Positions 47,481 through 57,208 of a DNA stretch of 64,000 bases are shown piece by piece. The stretch spans positions 62,001 to 126,000 of the forward strand of contig NZ_JAHKPM010000051.1 in the NCBI RefSeq assembly GCF_018860525.1, given 5' to 3'. The translations under genes and the position numbers were made by a program. This stretch comes from Vibrio hepatarius (GTDB lineage: Bacteria; Pseudomonadota; Gammaproteobacteria; Enterobacterales; Vibrionaceae). Positions within the stretch are counted from its first letter, which is position 1. Every line of letters begins with the position of its first letter. Under the pieces are notes generated by a model that saw only the letters and a list, made by a program, of their open reading frames with translations, had not been told where the DNA came from and ran no database searches.

Positions 47481-47513
47481 GTAAATAACGTCAAAGTTGT
47501 TGGTGAATTTTAA
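47457..47513 (+). repeat. Duplicated 3' end of the PstS-like gene
   Basis: The last 24 bases of the gene (47457-47480, encoding VKVIGEF and stop) recur at 47490-47513 with 21 of 24 identical, encoding VKVVGEF and stop in the downstream copy. The three differences include two third-codon changes and one Ile/Val change, the pattern expected between diverged gene copies. Confidence 0.8.
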
Positions 47514-47520
47514 ATATTAA

Positions 47521-47551
47521 GAGGCTTAACAGTGTCTTTGAGTTAAGCCTC
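47521..47551 (+). other. Stable hairpin between the PstS-like gene and the chemoreceptor gene
   Basis: Perfect 10-bp stem GAGGCTTAAC/GTTAAGCCTC with an 11-nt loop, no T-tract after it. Could be an mRNA-stability or partial-termination element within the operon. Confidence 0.6.
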
Positions 47552-47573
47552 CTATCTGGTGTTTGGAGTCACT

Positions 47574-49187
47574 ATGAAGTCAATGTACCTTTCGATACGA
47601 ATGAAAATCCATTCGATCACAGCTATTGCGCTTTGCGCTTTCCTATCTATTGGTTATCTGAACATTAGCTCAATTTCTTCAAATACCGTATTTCTTGATA
47701 AGCTGACTGGGCAGCAATTTTCTAATACTATTGCGGCTGAGCTTTCAAGTGTTGCCATTAAAGGTGTAGAAGATCTTTTCACCCAAAGTGTTACCTTTGG
47801 AGATGAAGATATCTTGCAAGATGCACGCGCAAGTGCTGATGCCTTAGCACAAAAGCTCAATTTATTACTGACAAGCTCTGACACGGTTGAGCAAGTAGTG
47901 CTTGATGATTTAAGTGAATATGTTCGCTTATCTGAAATGGTATCGCAGGCTATGTTGGGTGGAGATTTTGAAGGTGGATTTGAAGCACTAAGTCAAGCGG
48001 CAAACCAAAAGAGCACTATTTACGAAAAGTTAGTTGCTGAAATTGACGTAGTCGTTGAGCAGGAACGAAATAAGTTAAACCAGCTGGCAATTGAAAGCAA
48101 TAATGCTCTAGAAAATCAGTTAAAAATCATCTTGGCGATATCGTCTATCTCGGTGCTATTGGTTGTTGTCATTGCCCAATTGATAGCTAGAAATGTGACT
48201 GTCTCTATTTTAAATATATCTGATAACTTGGCCAAGTTAAGCCAAGGCAGAGGTGATTTGACTTATCGCCTGAAACCAAGGAGCAATGACGAAACAGGTC
48301 AGCTTGCTCGCAATTTTAATGCTTTTATAGCTAATCTTGAGAAGTCGGTTGCTGCCGTTGTAGCGGTTTGTAACCCTATGCTTAATATTTCAGACAAACT
48401 TAAAGTCAGCACTTCCAGTTCTAGTAATGCTATGGAGGATTTGAATAATCTATCCACGGAGCTTGTTGATGAAATGTCAGCGTTAGCGCAAAGTGTTGAA
48501 CATGTGGCCACATCAACGACCGAAACATCCGATTTGATCATTGAGGCTGAGCAAGAGTTGAGCTCTTGTGAAGAGAAAATGAATCGCTCAGTAACGCAGT
48601 CTGAACAGCTACAAGAGGATATGCAAAATACTTTCTCTGTTATCCAAAATCTGGCGGCTGATACTGAAAATGTGACCAGCATTTTAAGTGTTATTAATGA
48701 TATTGCAGATCAGACAAATTTACTTGCCCTCAATGCGGCAATTGAGGCTGCCCGTGCCGGTGAGCAAGGCCGTGGTTTTGCGGTAGTAGCCGAAGAGGTA
48801 AGGGAACTTGCGTCAAGAACGGTGAAGTCGACTGAGCAAATAAACTCGTTATTGAGCAATTTAATCGAGTCGGTCCAAAGTGCCAATAGCGTACTTGAAA
48901 CCTCTAAAGACAGAGCGCAGTCAAATGCTGAAATGGTGTCTAAAGCTGGCGAATCACTACAGCTGATTTCACAGCAGGTGAAAGATATTCAGGCGCAAAG
49001 CGCTTCAATTAAATCTGCGACAGAAGAGCAAACCCGAGCGACAGATAAAGTTAAATCGAATACTGTTAACTCTCGTGGTGCAATAGGTACAACATTAGAT
49101 ACTGTCGGTAAGGTTGGTGACTTGTCAGTCGAGTTAGCAGACTTGTCTTCTAGCTTGTCACAAGCGATAAGCCAATTTTCTAAATGA
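47574..49187 (+). CDS. Methyl-accepting chemotaxis protein
   Basis: 537 residues. TM1 ~11-33, a helical periplasmic sensor ~35-182 with no recognised ligand domain, TM2 ~183-205, HAMP ~206-258, and the signalling domain with the CheA/CheW-binding tip [20 protein letters not shown] (379-398 region). Start ATG 47574 is favoured by GGAG 5 nt upstream; a GTG five codons earlier is possible. Its stop overlaps the next gene (ATGA). Encoded with a small periplasmic PstS-like protein that is a candidate ligand-presenting partner. CheV is also in this window. Confidence 0.92.
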   Translation: MKSMYLSIRMKIHSITAIALCAFLSIGYLNISSISSNTVFLDKLTGQQFSNTIAAELSSVAIKGVEDLFTQSVTFGDEDILQDARASADALAQKLNLLLTSSDTVEQVVLDDLSEYVRLSEMVSQAMLGGDFEGGFEALSQAANQKSTIYEKLVAEIDVVVEQERNKLNQLAIESNNALENQLKIILAISSISVLLVVVIAQLIARNVTVSILNISDNLAKLSQGRGDLTYRLKPRSNDETGQLARNFNAFIANLEKSVAAVVAVCNPMLNISDKLKVSTSSSSNAMEDLNNLSTELVDEMSALAQSVEHVATSTTETSDLIIEAEQELSSCEEKMNRSVTQSEQLQEDMQNTFSVIQNLAADTENVTSILSVINDIADQTNLLALNAAIEAARAGEQGRGFAVVAEEVRELASRTVKSTEQINSLLSNLIESVQSANSVLETSKDRAQSNAEMVSKAGESLQLISQQVKDIQAQSASIKSATEEQTRATDKVKSNTVNSRGAIGTTLDTVGKVGDLSVELADLSSSLSQAISQFSK

Positions 49188-50260
49188 TTATCGATAGGAC
49201 AGCATTAGTGCCGATTTTCCGGATATGTTTGCTCATTAGTAACATTATTGCTATACCACTCAGTCACTCTATCGAAGCAACATTTAGTGGTAATATATTT
49301 TATGCGCCCGTCGATGAAACTTATATCAAAGGTGAGGGCATTGGGGACTCATACGTAAAGTTTACACTCGATGAATCATGGCAGGGTGTGCGTTTTCATA
49401 CTAGTATGCTATCCAGACTTTATGAGAATGATATTGAGGTTTCGGAACTTTTTGCCGCCAAAACTACAGAATCATTTGGTTGGCTTGCATTTGGTCGGTT
49501 ACACATATTTGATGAAAATGTTTACAATGCGATGAGTTATCCTTGGCTATCTTTGCCAAGGGAGATTAACCCTTTAAATGTGACCTACTATGAAGGTTTC
49601 CAATGGCATTATGATTGGGATAAACATCACGCTCGATTTATTTCTGGGAAATCAAATAATAACACTTTTGGAGCGAATACCCTTGATATGTACATTCCTT
49701 TTGGTTTTGAGGTTCGTAGTAAGTGGGGGTATTTTATAACCAAATTTAGTTTTGCTGAAACTAGGGTTGATCTGACGGGTACATCTCTAAGTGGTATCCA
49801 AGGGGGCTTAGTTGATCTTCCCAACACTGTCGAACTTGAAGACAAAGTATCTTACTATTACAACGCTGTATTCAACATTCCAATAAAGCCGTTTTTGCTG
49901 TCATTGAAATATACGGTAGTCGATTACAAGGAAGATCAATATGCAGTCTTTGATGGGTACAGGGCGAGAGTTCATGCAGCCTACCGACCAGCTAAAACTT
50001 GGACTTTATATTACACTTATGGAGAAAGTAAAGCCCGTAATGATTTTAGCGCCATTTCAAGTCAACAGCCAAGCACGGGTGCTTTGCTTTCAAAATCTCT
50101 GAATGAAAATCAGTTCCAGTCTCACCACCTTGGTTTTGTGAAAAATTTATCAAAAAGTGTAAAGCTCAAATTGCAAATGGGACTTGCGGAAAATAACGAC
50201 TCTAATGAGATTGAAAGGTTTATTCTATTTGGTTTTAGCTTTGATGCTAAAGGGCTTTAA
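49184..50260 (+). CDS. Outer-membrane porin-like protein, unknown function
   Basis: 358 residues; hydrophobic leader (residues ~8-30, possible cleavage near SHSIEA). The mature part contains strand-like alternations rich in Tyr, Phe and Trp ([43 protein letters not shown]) and ends [13 protein letters not shown]; the last Phe is not terminal, unlike classical barrels. Its ATG overlaps the MCP stop, indicating co-translation. It shares the stop-codon TTAA with the convergent yfbR. No named family recognised. Confidence 0.65.
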   Translation: MIIDRTALVPIFRICLLISNIIAIPLSHSIEATFSGNIFYAPVDETYIKGEGIGDSYVKFTLDESWQGVRFHTSMLSRLYENDIEVSELFAAKTTESFGWLAFGRLHIFDENVYNAMSYPWLSLPREINPLNVTYYEGFQWHYDWDKHHARFISGKSNNNTFGANTLDMYIPFGFEVRSKWGYFITKFSFAETRVDLTGTSLSGIQGGLVDLPNTVELEDKVSYYYNAVFNIPIKPFLLSLKYTVVDYKEDQYAVFDGYRARVHAAYRPAKTWTLYYTYGESKARNDFSAISSQQPSTGALLSKSLNENQFQSHHLGFVKNLSKSVKLKLQMGLAENNDSNEIERFILFGFSFDAKGL

Positions 50261-50862
50261 ATACTTTTATGACCAGAGATCTTGTCAAATGTGGTTGTGC
50301 AGCTATCACAGAAAATATCCATAAAGTCTTTCACTTCAGGCATAGTTGCGATTAGTTGCTCGATACGAGGTTCTAGGCCCTCTTTTACGTGTAAAAACTC
50401 ATTGTTGTTAAATCTCAGCTCATTTAAAGTCTTGATATATGCGGCAAGGATATCTGCCGCTTTTACAACGGCTTTATACTCGGCATCGACATTTTTTTGC
50501 ACTAACAAGTTCGAAAACTCATCACGCAAATCGATTGGTAGTGTTTCTAAACATTCCTGTTCGGCAATATCTTCAAGTTTCTTAAAGGCTGCGGTGAACT
50601 CGGGGCTGTGGTACTTGGTTTTTGAATTCATATCCTGAAGTTTGGTTTCAGAAATCTCATGGTAAATGGCCACTACAGCAGCTTTTTCAGGGTTCAAAGT
50701 TCCATTATAGCGTTTGTTTTTAATTACAGTGAGAAGGTGAGCAATAACAGATACTTGGTGAGAATGCTCAGAAACATTTTCTGCTTGAAAGCAATGCATT
50801 AAAGCCCAGCGTTTAATTAAGGGCATGCGGGTCACCCATGCCATAAAAGTGCTTTGTTTCAC
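50257..50862 (-). CDS. YfbR-like HD-domain 5'-deoxynucleotidase, divergent
   Basis: 201 residues aligning with E. coli YfbR (199), a dNMP 5'-nucleotidase: MKQSTFMAWVTRMPLIKRW, ENVSEHSHQV (His-33 ligand) and VVKAADILAAYIKTLNELR (the distal Asp ligand) are kept. The metal-binding HD pair (YHDASE in E. coli) is YHEISE here, so Asp-69 is Glu, and the TGDLPTPVK loop is replaced by a different sequence. Activity may be altered. The position beside alaA matches E. coli, where yfbR and alaA are neighbours. Confidence 0.75.
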   Translation of the reverse strand: MKQSTFMAWVTRMPLIKRWALMHCFQAENVSEHSHQVSVIAHLLTVIKNKRYNGTLNPEKAAVVAIYHEISETKLQDMNSKTKYHSPEFTAAFKKLEDIAEQECLETLPIDLRDEFSNLLVQKNVDAEYKAVVKAADILAAYIKTLNELRFNNNEFLHVKEGLEPRIEQLIATMPEVKDFMDIFCDSCTTTFDKISGHKSI

Positions 50863-50979
50863 TATGTTTCCTTATAAATCTGGCCTTTAACTAAGTGTAG
50901 GTCAGTTTGTGTACATAATTTTTGTCAATAAAAGAGCACTAATATGGTACTCCTTACTTGATATATTAGGCTTGCCAGA

Positions 50980-52194
50980 TTATTGGCTATAGGTCGATAG
51001 GAAGCGCTCAAAACGTCCTATTGCCATTTCTAAGTCTTCGACATGCGGCAAGGTTACGATACGAAAATGATCCGGCTCTGGCCAGTTGAACCCTGAACCT
51101 TGAACTAGTAGTACTTTTTCCTGAATCAGGAAATCGAGAATCATTTGTTGATCGTCTTTGATGTTATACATATTAGTATCAATTTTGGGAAACAAATACA
51201 TAGCACCTTTGGGCTTAACGCATGATATGCCAGGTATTTGATTGATTAGTTCATAGGCGCGATCACGTTGCTCCAACAATCGACCTCCAGGAAGAATCAA
51301 TTCATTAATACTTTGATATCCACCTAATGCTGTCTGGATTGCATGTTGCATGGGAACATTTGCACACAAACGCATCGAGGCTAGCATATCGAGCCCATTA
51401 ATATAGCCTTGCGCAAGGTGCTTTGGCCCTGTTAGGAACATCCAGCCGCCACGGAAACCGCAAACACGGTATGCTTTGGATAATCCATTGAAAGTGACAA
51501 CAAGTAGGTCGTCAGTGAGCGTTGCAACAGAGGTATGAGTAGCACCATCGTAAAGGACTTTATCGTATATCTCATCAGCAAAGATGATCAGCTTATGCTG
51601 ACGCGCAATTTCAATCACTTCCAGTAAAAAATCTCGGCTATATACGGCACCAGTTGGATTGTTCGGGTTGATTAAGACTATACCCCGCGTCTTTGGGGTG
51701 ATCTTTTTACGGATGTCTTCCAAATCTGGGTACCAGTCAGACTGCTCGTCACAGCGATAATGGACTGCATGGCCGCCTGAGAGTGCCACAGAAGCTGTCC
51801 AAAGCGGATAGTCTGGTGCTGGGACTAACATTTCATCGCCGTTATCAAGTAAAGCTTGCATCGCCATCACTATCAGCTCAGAAACACCATTGCCAATATA
51901 GACGTCCTCTACATCTAGAGAATGAATACCTTTACGCTGATAGTACTGAACCACGGCTTTGCGTGCTGAATAGATGCCTTTAGAATCACAATAGCCTTGA
52001 GATGTCGGTAAATTACGAATGACATCAACTAAAATTTCGTCAGGTGCATCAAAGCCAAAGGGGGCTGGGTTTCCAATATTAAGCTTTAGTATTTTATGCC
52101 CCTCTTCTTCCATTCGCTTAGCATGTTTGAGTACTGGTCCCCTAATGTCGTAGCAGACATTATCGAGTTTTGACGACATCTCGATATCTTGCAT
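50980..52194 (-). CDS. alaA: Glutamate-pyruvate aminotransferase AlaA
   Basis: PLP enzyme making alanine from pyruvate. NVCYDIRGPVLKHAKRMEEEG, LKLNIGNPAPFGFDAPDEIL, VLINPNNPTGAVY and the PLP-lysine region TFNGLSKAYRVCGFRGGWM are nearly those of E. coli AlaA (405 residues). ATG 52194 gives 404 residues; AGG lies 9 nt before it, and a TTG three codons upstream is rejected. Divergent from menF across 219 bp. Confidence 0.95.
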   Translation of the reverse strand: MQDIEMSSKLDNVCYDIRGPVLKHAKRMEEEGHKILKLNIGNPAPFGFDAPDEILVDVIRNLPTSQGYCDSKGIYSARKAVVQYYQRKGIHSLDVEDVYIGNGVSELIVMAMQALLDNGDEMLVPAPDYPLWTASVALSGGHAVHYRCDEQSDWYPDLEDIRKKITPKTRGIVLINPNNPTGAVYSRDFLLEVIEIARQHKLIIFADEIYDKVLYDGATHTSVATLTDDLLVVTFNGLSKAYRVCGFRGGWMFLTGPKHLAQGYINGLDMLASMRLCANVPMQHAIQTALGGYQSINELILPGGRLLEQRDRAYELINQIPGISCVKPKGAMYLFPKIDTNMYNIKDDQQMILDFLIQEKVLLVQGSGFNWPEPDHFRIVTLPHVEDLEMAIGRFERFLSTYSQ

Positions 52195-52413
52195 TGTATA
52201 CAACCTAAAATAGTTTCGATTTTTTTATTAAACTACATCAAAAACACATTTTTTAGAATAAAAAACTACCTAAATACGTTTTTTGTCATTGATAGGCGCT
52301 ATTTACAAAATTTGATGTAACACGGGCTACAACATTGATCTGAGTGAGGGTAATACAAAAATTGACGGTGTAAAATAAATAACGTTTTTGATGCATAGCG
52401 AGGTGGGTTTGTC

Positions 52414-53715
52414 ATGGTTCATCAAGCTGTAGCGCACTTGATTCAGCGGGTAAAAACGGCAAAAACCAATGAGAAGCGTCTGTTATACCGTTTTCAAAGT
52501 ACGTTAAATAGTGATGGTATTGATTGGATGGATGCTCAGTCACTTTTCCCTAAGTTTTACTGGCAGTCTCGTGACGCTCGCGAAGAAGTCGTAGCAATAG
52601 GACAATTGGAAGTTTTTCACGGTGCTCAAATTAGTCACAGGTGCTTATCTGAGGGGCAGCGTCTATGGGGGGGAAGTCCTTTTGCTAGCCAATCTTGTCT
52701 CGAATTAATCTCAAATTCTCATTTTTTTGTGCTGCCGTTGGTAGAGCTGATTAGAGAAGGCGCGCAATGGTCACTAGCAGTAAATTTGAATCATGATAAG
52801 CACTATGTGCTGGCTCGACTGCCAGATCTTGTGACAAACATTACTTCTATCCAGCCACTTTCGACAGGCATAAAAAGCCTTATCCATTGCCCAGATAAAG
52901 TTGAGTGGTCAGAGTTGGTGGCCAAAGTATTGGCCGGAATTGATGGTTATGATTTTAAAAAAGTAGTACTAGCTAGAAAAACGTTGGTGGAGATGAGTGG
53001 AAATGTCACAGCGGCTGAGCTACTCAAATCGAGCTACCTCAAAAACCACAACAGCTTTCATTTTATGTTTGCGATGGACAATTCTTGCAGCTTTATTGGT
53101 TCTAGCCCAGAGCGTTTGTATTTGAAACATGGTCAGAACTTATATACCGAAGCTTTAGCAGGAACTGTTGGCCGAGGGGAAAACTCAAAGCAAGATATGA
53201 AGCTAGGGAACTGGCTTGGTTTGGATACCAAAAATATCAATGAGAACGGTCATGTTGTAGATGACATTGTTGAGAGCCTTACACCTTATTCAACGCGATT
53301 TCATATTGATCAAGAAACTCATTTGGTGAAATTATCGAAAGTTCAACATCTTAAGCGTGATATTCATGCATTCCTTAAGCCGGATGTCAGTCCTATAGAA
53401 CTGTTAAGAGTATTGCAACCTACTGCTGCTGTCGCAGGGTTACCTCGTAAGGAATCGATTGATTTTATACAGCAAAATGAACCTTTTTCTCGTGGTTGGT
53501 ATGCCGGTTCCTTTGGTTTCATTGGTTCTCAGCATGCAGAGTTTTGTGTCGCAATCCGAAGCGCTCTAGTTCAAAACAATGAAATTGAGCTATTTTCTGG
53601 AGCAGGGATTGTAGCAGGGTCAGTCGCCTGTGATGAGTGGGATGAGCTAGACAAAAAACTATCGACTTTACTGTCTTTGCTTGATAAGGCTCCTGATTTG
53701 GAGGCCGTCTCTTAG
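52414..53715 (+). CDS. menF: Isochorismate synthase MenF
   Basis: First committed step of menaquinone synthesis: chorismate to isochorismate. The chorismate-binding domain (residues ~175-425) has FKKVVLARKTLVEM (catalytic Lys), SFIGSSPERLYLK, TEALAGTVGRG, LQPTAAVAGLPR and GWYAGSFGFIG. 433 residues. Heads the menF-D-H-B-C-E operon; menD starts immediately after its stop. Confidence 0.94.
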   Translation: MVHQAVAHLIQRVKTAKTNEKRLLYRFQSTLNSDGIDWMDAQSLFPKFYWQSRDAREEVVAIGQLEVFHGAQISHRCLSEGQRLWGGSPFASQSCLELISNSHFFVLPLVELIREGAQWSLAVNLNHDKHYVLARLPDLVTNITSIQPLSTGIKSLIHCPDKVEWSELVAKVLAGIDGYDFKKVVLARKTLVEMSGNVTAAELLKSSYLKNHNSFHFMFAMDNSCSFIGSSPERLYLKHGQNLYTEALAGTVGRGENSKQDMKLGNWLGLDTKNINENGHVVDDIVESLTPYSTRFHIDQETHLVKLSKVQHLKRDIHAFLKPDVSPIELLRVLQPTAAVAGLPRKESIDFIQQNEPFSRGWYAGSFGFIGSQHAEFCVAIRSALVQNNEIELFSGAGIVAGSVACDEWDELDKKLSTLLSLLDKAPDLEAVS

Positions 53716-55425
53716 ATGATGGACAAAAGCCAAGCAGTACTTAATCGAATCTGGAGCCAAGTACTACTTGAAGAATTGGTGCGTTTTGGGGTCGATGATG
53801 TGTGCATCGCTCCTGGCTCTAGGTCGACTCCTCTTGCGATTGAAGCTTGTGACAATAAACAATTGACGCTACATACTCACTTTGATGAACGAGGATTAGC
53901 ATTTTTGGCTCACGGTTTATCTAAGGCAAGCAATAAGCCGGTTGCAATTATTGTCACTTCAGGGACCGCGGTCGCAAATCTATTGCCTGCGATTGTAGAA
54001 GCGAATCTAACAAGACAAAAGCTGGTTGTGATAACTGCAGATAGACCTATTGAACATATCAACTGTGGTGCTAATCAGGCGATTGTTCAGACAAATATTT
54101 TCTCATCCCATGTTCGGGAAAAAATTACGTTACCGAGCCCATCCACATCAGTACCGTTAAGTTGGCTGCTTACTTCTATTGATCAATTGATGTATCAGCA
54201 AGAAAAAGAAGGTGGAGTTATTCACTTTAATTGTCCTTTTCCTGAACCGTTGTATGAGTCATCGGCAAAAAGTATTTATCAGAGCTATATGGATACGATT
54301 CATACATGGTGGATTTCAGAGTTCCCCTTTAGCAATAAATCTATGGTCAGTCCGCCTGTTATGGCGCAAGATCCATCATTTTTTGCCGCTAGAGGAATCA
54401 TTTTAGTTGGTGATGTCACTATAGAAGAAGCTAGGCTTGCAAAGCAGCTTGCTGAGACAGTAGGTTGGTCATGCTTGTGCGACCCTCAATCTGGGGTTTC
54501 CAGCGTCTTGGCACACTATGATATCTGGCTACAGTGCTCCGTGGCTAGAAAGTTTCTTAATCGAACGGAGATCATTCTTCAGTTTGGATCTCGCTTTATT
54601 TCGAAGAGACTTATCCAGTGGGTCAAGCAGCAAGTTGAAGAAAGGCAAGCACAATACCATTATGTTTCTTCTAAACCTGAACGCGATAATCCTAACCATT
54701 TGATGCAAATTCATCATGTATCAGAAATCTGTCTATGGATTGACAGTTGTTTATCTATCCATCGGCAGCCGATGGTTCCGTGGGCTGAAGAATTGGCGAT
54801 GTACACTCGAAAAGTACGTACTCTTGCACAAGGTTATGCGATACCCAGCCAAGCTGTCACTGAAATTGGTTTGGCAACTACGTTAGAAAATTTACCAAAT
54901 GATACACAAGTAGTGCTTGGAAATAGCCTATTTGTTCGTTTGGTAGACATGTTTGGTATCCTTCCAAGCATGAGAGTTTATAGTAATCGAGGGGCTTCAG
55001 GCATTGATGGATTAATTGCAACAGCTGCGGGAGTATTACGCTCGACCAATAGGCCCACTATCCTTTTTACGGGTGATACGTCTGCTTTGTACGATCTTAA
55101 CTCATTGGCTCTATTAACTGATGTAAAAGCGCCTATTGTTGTGGCTGTAATCAATAATGATGGCGGGGCAATCTTTGATTTGCTGCCTATCTCTAAAGCA
55201 CATAAGCGTAGACTTTATCAGATGCCGCATGGCTATCAGTTTGAATACGCAGCACAACAGTTTGGGCTTCATTATCAACAACCAATAACGCTCGCAGATT
55301 ACAACGATACAGTTAAGCAACACCTTACCTGCGGGGAAGGGGCACTCGTGATTGAGTTGATAACACCTTCAAATCAAGCTGCAGTTCAGCTAAAAGAGGT
55401 GATTCAAAATATTAATGCTTGCTAG
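53716..55425 (+). CDS. menD: SEPHCHC synthase MenD
   Basis: ThDP-dependent enzyme joining 2-oxoglutarate with isochorismate. VDDVCIAPGSRSTPLAIEA, HFDERGLAFLAHGLSKAS (catalytic Glu), VTSGTAVANLLPAIVEA and the ThDP/Mg2+ motif FTGDTSALYDLNSLAL followed by VVAVINNDGGAIFDLLPI are present. 569 residues versus 556 in E. coli. Zero-base junction with menF and an 11-bp overlap with menH. Confidence 0.96.
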   Translation: MMDKSQAVLNRIWSQVLLEELVRFGVDDVCIAPGSRSTPLAIEACDNKQLTLHTHFDERGLAFLAHGLSKASNKPVAIIVTSGTAVANLLPAIVEANLTRQKLVVITADRPIEHINCGANQAIVQTNIFSSHVREKITLPSPSTSVPLSWLLTSIDQLMYQQEKEGGVIHFNCPFPEPLYESSAKSIYQSYMDTIHTWWISEFPFSNKSMVSPPVMAQDPSFFAARGIILVGDVTIEEARLAKQLAETVGWSCLCDPQSGVSSVLAHYDIWLQCSVARKFLNRTEIILQFGSRFISKRLIQWVKQQVEERQAQYHYVSSKPERDNPNHLMQIHHVSEICLWIDSCLSIHRQPMVPWAEELAMYTRKVRTLAQGYAIPSQAVTEIGLATTLENLPNDTQVVLGNSLFVRLVDMFGILPSMRVYSNRGASGIDGLIATAAGVLRSTNRPTILFTGDTSALYDLNSLALLTDVKAPIVVAVINNDGGAIFDLLPISKAHKRRLYQMPHGYQFEYAAQQFGLHYQQPITLADYNDTVKQHLTCGEGALVIELITPSNQAAVQLKEVIQNINAC

Positions 55426-56209
55426 CCATTTTTATAACAGTGTGAATCGTGACAAGCTGCCGGTGATTGTTTGCTTACATGGATTGCTTGGAAGTAGTGG
55501 CGATTGGAGTAAATGCGCAGAACTTCTGTCTAGCTACCCAGTACTCTGTATTGATCTACCGGGACACGGGTTGAGCCAAAACATTCACTGTGACGATTTT
55601 AAATCGTGCTGCGATCAAATATCTCATGTTTTACATCACCAAATTCCTGACCAAGCACCTATAGTTTTATTGGGATACTCAATGGGGGCTCGAATCATGA
55701 TGACTGGGCTCACAAGGCACTATTTTTCGGCTTTGAATATTCAACTGTTGATCTGCGAATCGGGTCATTTTGGCCTCGATAGTGAAGAACAAAAAAAACA
55801 GCGTTTTATCCATGACTCTTGTTGGGGAGCTCGTTTTACCAACGAAGCCATAGAAACGGTTCTCGATGACTGGTATCAGCAGCCGGTCTTCCAATTACTT
55901 AGCGATGAGCAGCGAAAAGCTTTGATTAGGCAACGCTTAAAAAATGTAGGCTCGTCAGTAGCTTCTATGCTCATGGCAACGACGCTCGCTAAACAAGATT
56001 TCCTACTCGACTCGCTTAAGAATCTAGCTATTCCTATACATTGTATATGTGGTGAAAAGGATAATAAATTCAATCAATTGAGTGTAAATAGTGGTTTGCC
56101 TTTCAGTTGCATTAATGAAGTAGGTCACAATGTTCATATTGAGGACCCGCAAGCCTTTACTAATATTGTTAAATCTAAAGTTAGTGCTTTAGGTTTAAGT
56201 GCCAGTTAA
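55415..56209 (+). CDS. menH: SHCHC synthase MenH
   Basis: Alpha/beta hydrolase-fold lyase releasing pyruvate from SEPHCHC. CLHGLLGSSGDWSKCAELL, the nucleophile elbow LLGYSMGARIMM (Ser), and the C-terminal EVGHNVHIEDPQAF (His) are typical. 264 residues. Starts within the end of menD. Confidence 0.93.
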   Translation: MLASHFYNSVNRDKLPVIVCLHGLLGSSGDWSKCAELLSSYPVLCIDLPGHGLSQNIHCDDFKSCCDQISHVLHHQIPDQAPIVLLGYSMGARIMMTGLTRHYFSALNIQLLICESGHFGLDSEEQKKQRFIHDSCWGARFTNEAIETVLDDWYQQPVFQLLSDEQRKALIRQRLKNVGSSVASMLMATTLAKQDFLLDSLKNLAIPIHCICGEKDNKFNQLSVNSGLPFSCINEVGHNVHIEDPQAFTNIVKSKVSALGLSAS

Positions 56210-56221
56210 ACAACAGGAATC

Positions 56222-57091
56222 ATGATGTCAAAAACAGTCGGTCTTTCAGAAAAAGAGTTATATGCCCCCGTATATTGGCAAAAGTGTAGTGATGAATTTG
56301 AGGATATTCAGTACCACAAATCTGAAGATGGTATTGCGAAAATAACCATCGCCCGTCCTCAGGTTCATAATGCATTTCGGCCACAGACAGTTAATGAAAT
56401 GATGAGAGCTTTAGTTGATGCTCGCTATGATCAAAGCGTGGGCGTTATTATACTGACAGGGATTGGTGAAAAGGCATTTTGTTCTGGAGGAGACCAAAAA
56501 ATTCGTGGTGACTATGGTGGCTATACAGATGACTCAGGAATGCACCATCTAAATGTATTAGATTTTCAGCGCCAGATACGCACATGCCCTAAACCTGTTA
56601 TTGCGTCAGTTTCGGGGTGGGCTGTTGGCGGAGGGCATGTTCTGCACATGATGTGTGACTTAACTATTGCAGCTGATAATGCACAATTTGGTCAAACAGG
56701 CCCTAAAGTCGGTTCTTTTGATGGTGGTTGGGGAGCTGCATACATGGCACGCATCGTAGGTCAGAAAAAAGCGCGAGAAATTTGGTTTTTATGCCGTTTT
56801 TATAACGCAGAAGAGGCTCTAAGTATGGGTCTTGTTAATACCGTGGTACCTGTAGATGAATTGGAGAGAGAAACGGTTCGCTGGTGCCGAGAAACGCTGC
56901 AACACAGCCCTATGGCACTTCGTTGCTTGAAAGCGGCCCTTAATGCAGACTGTGATGGTCAAGCTGGCCTACAAGAATTGGCTGGCAATGCGACAATGAT
57001 GTTTTATATGACAGAAGAGGGTCAAGAGGGTCGTAATGCATTTAATGAAAAGCGTCGGCCTGATTTTAACCAGTTTCCACGTAATCCTTAA
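56222..57091 (+). CDS. menB: 1,4-Dihydroxy-2-naphthoyl-CoA synthase MenB
   Basis: Crotonase-fold ring-closure enzyme. [77 protein letters not shown] and the C-terminal [14 protein letters not shown] are diagnostic. 289 residues (MenB of E. coli 285). The first of two ATG codons three bases apart is used here. Confidence 0.97.
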   Translation: MMSKTVGLSEKELYAPVYWQKCSDEFEDIQYHKSEDGIAKITIARPQVHNAFRPQTVNEMMRALVDARYDQSVGVIILTGIGEKAFCSGGDQKIRGDYGGYTDDSGMHHLNVLDFQRQIRTCPKPVIASVSGWAVGGGHVLHMMCDLTIAADNAQFGQTGPKVGSFDGGWGAAYMARIVGQKKAREIWFLCRFYNAEEALSMGLVNTVVPVDELERETVRWCRETLQHSPMALRCLKAALNADCDGQAGLQELAGNATMMFYMTEEGQEGRNAFNEKRRPDFNQFPRNP

Positions 57092-57161
57092 TGTCATATG
57101 AACAAGGAAACGGATATGAGATACACATGTAAACCCCTATTTTTCTTTGGTTGGACCATAA

Positions 57162-57177
57162 GTTAGCAACTGCTAAC
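57162..57177. promoter_or_regulatory. Inverted repeat in the menB-menC gap
   Basis: GTTAGCA-AC-TGCTAAC, a perfect 7-bp inverted repeat. It spans the stop codon of a small frame (57098-57166, 22 residues, or 16 from ATG 57116) whose Shine-Dalgarno-like AGGA lies 7 nt before the second ATG. Operator or RNA element; unassigned. Confidence 0.4.
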
Positions 57178-57208
57178 AAATACAAAAATAAATATAAGGG
57201 ATGTGGTT

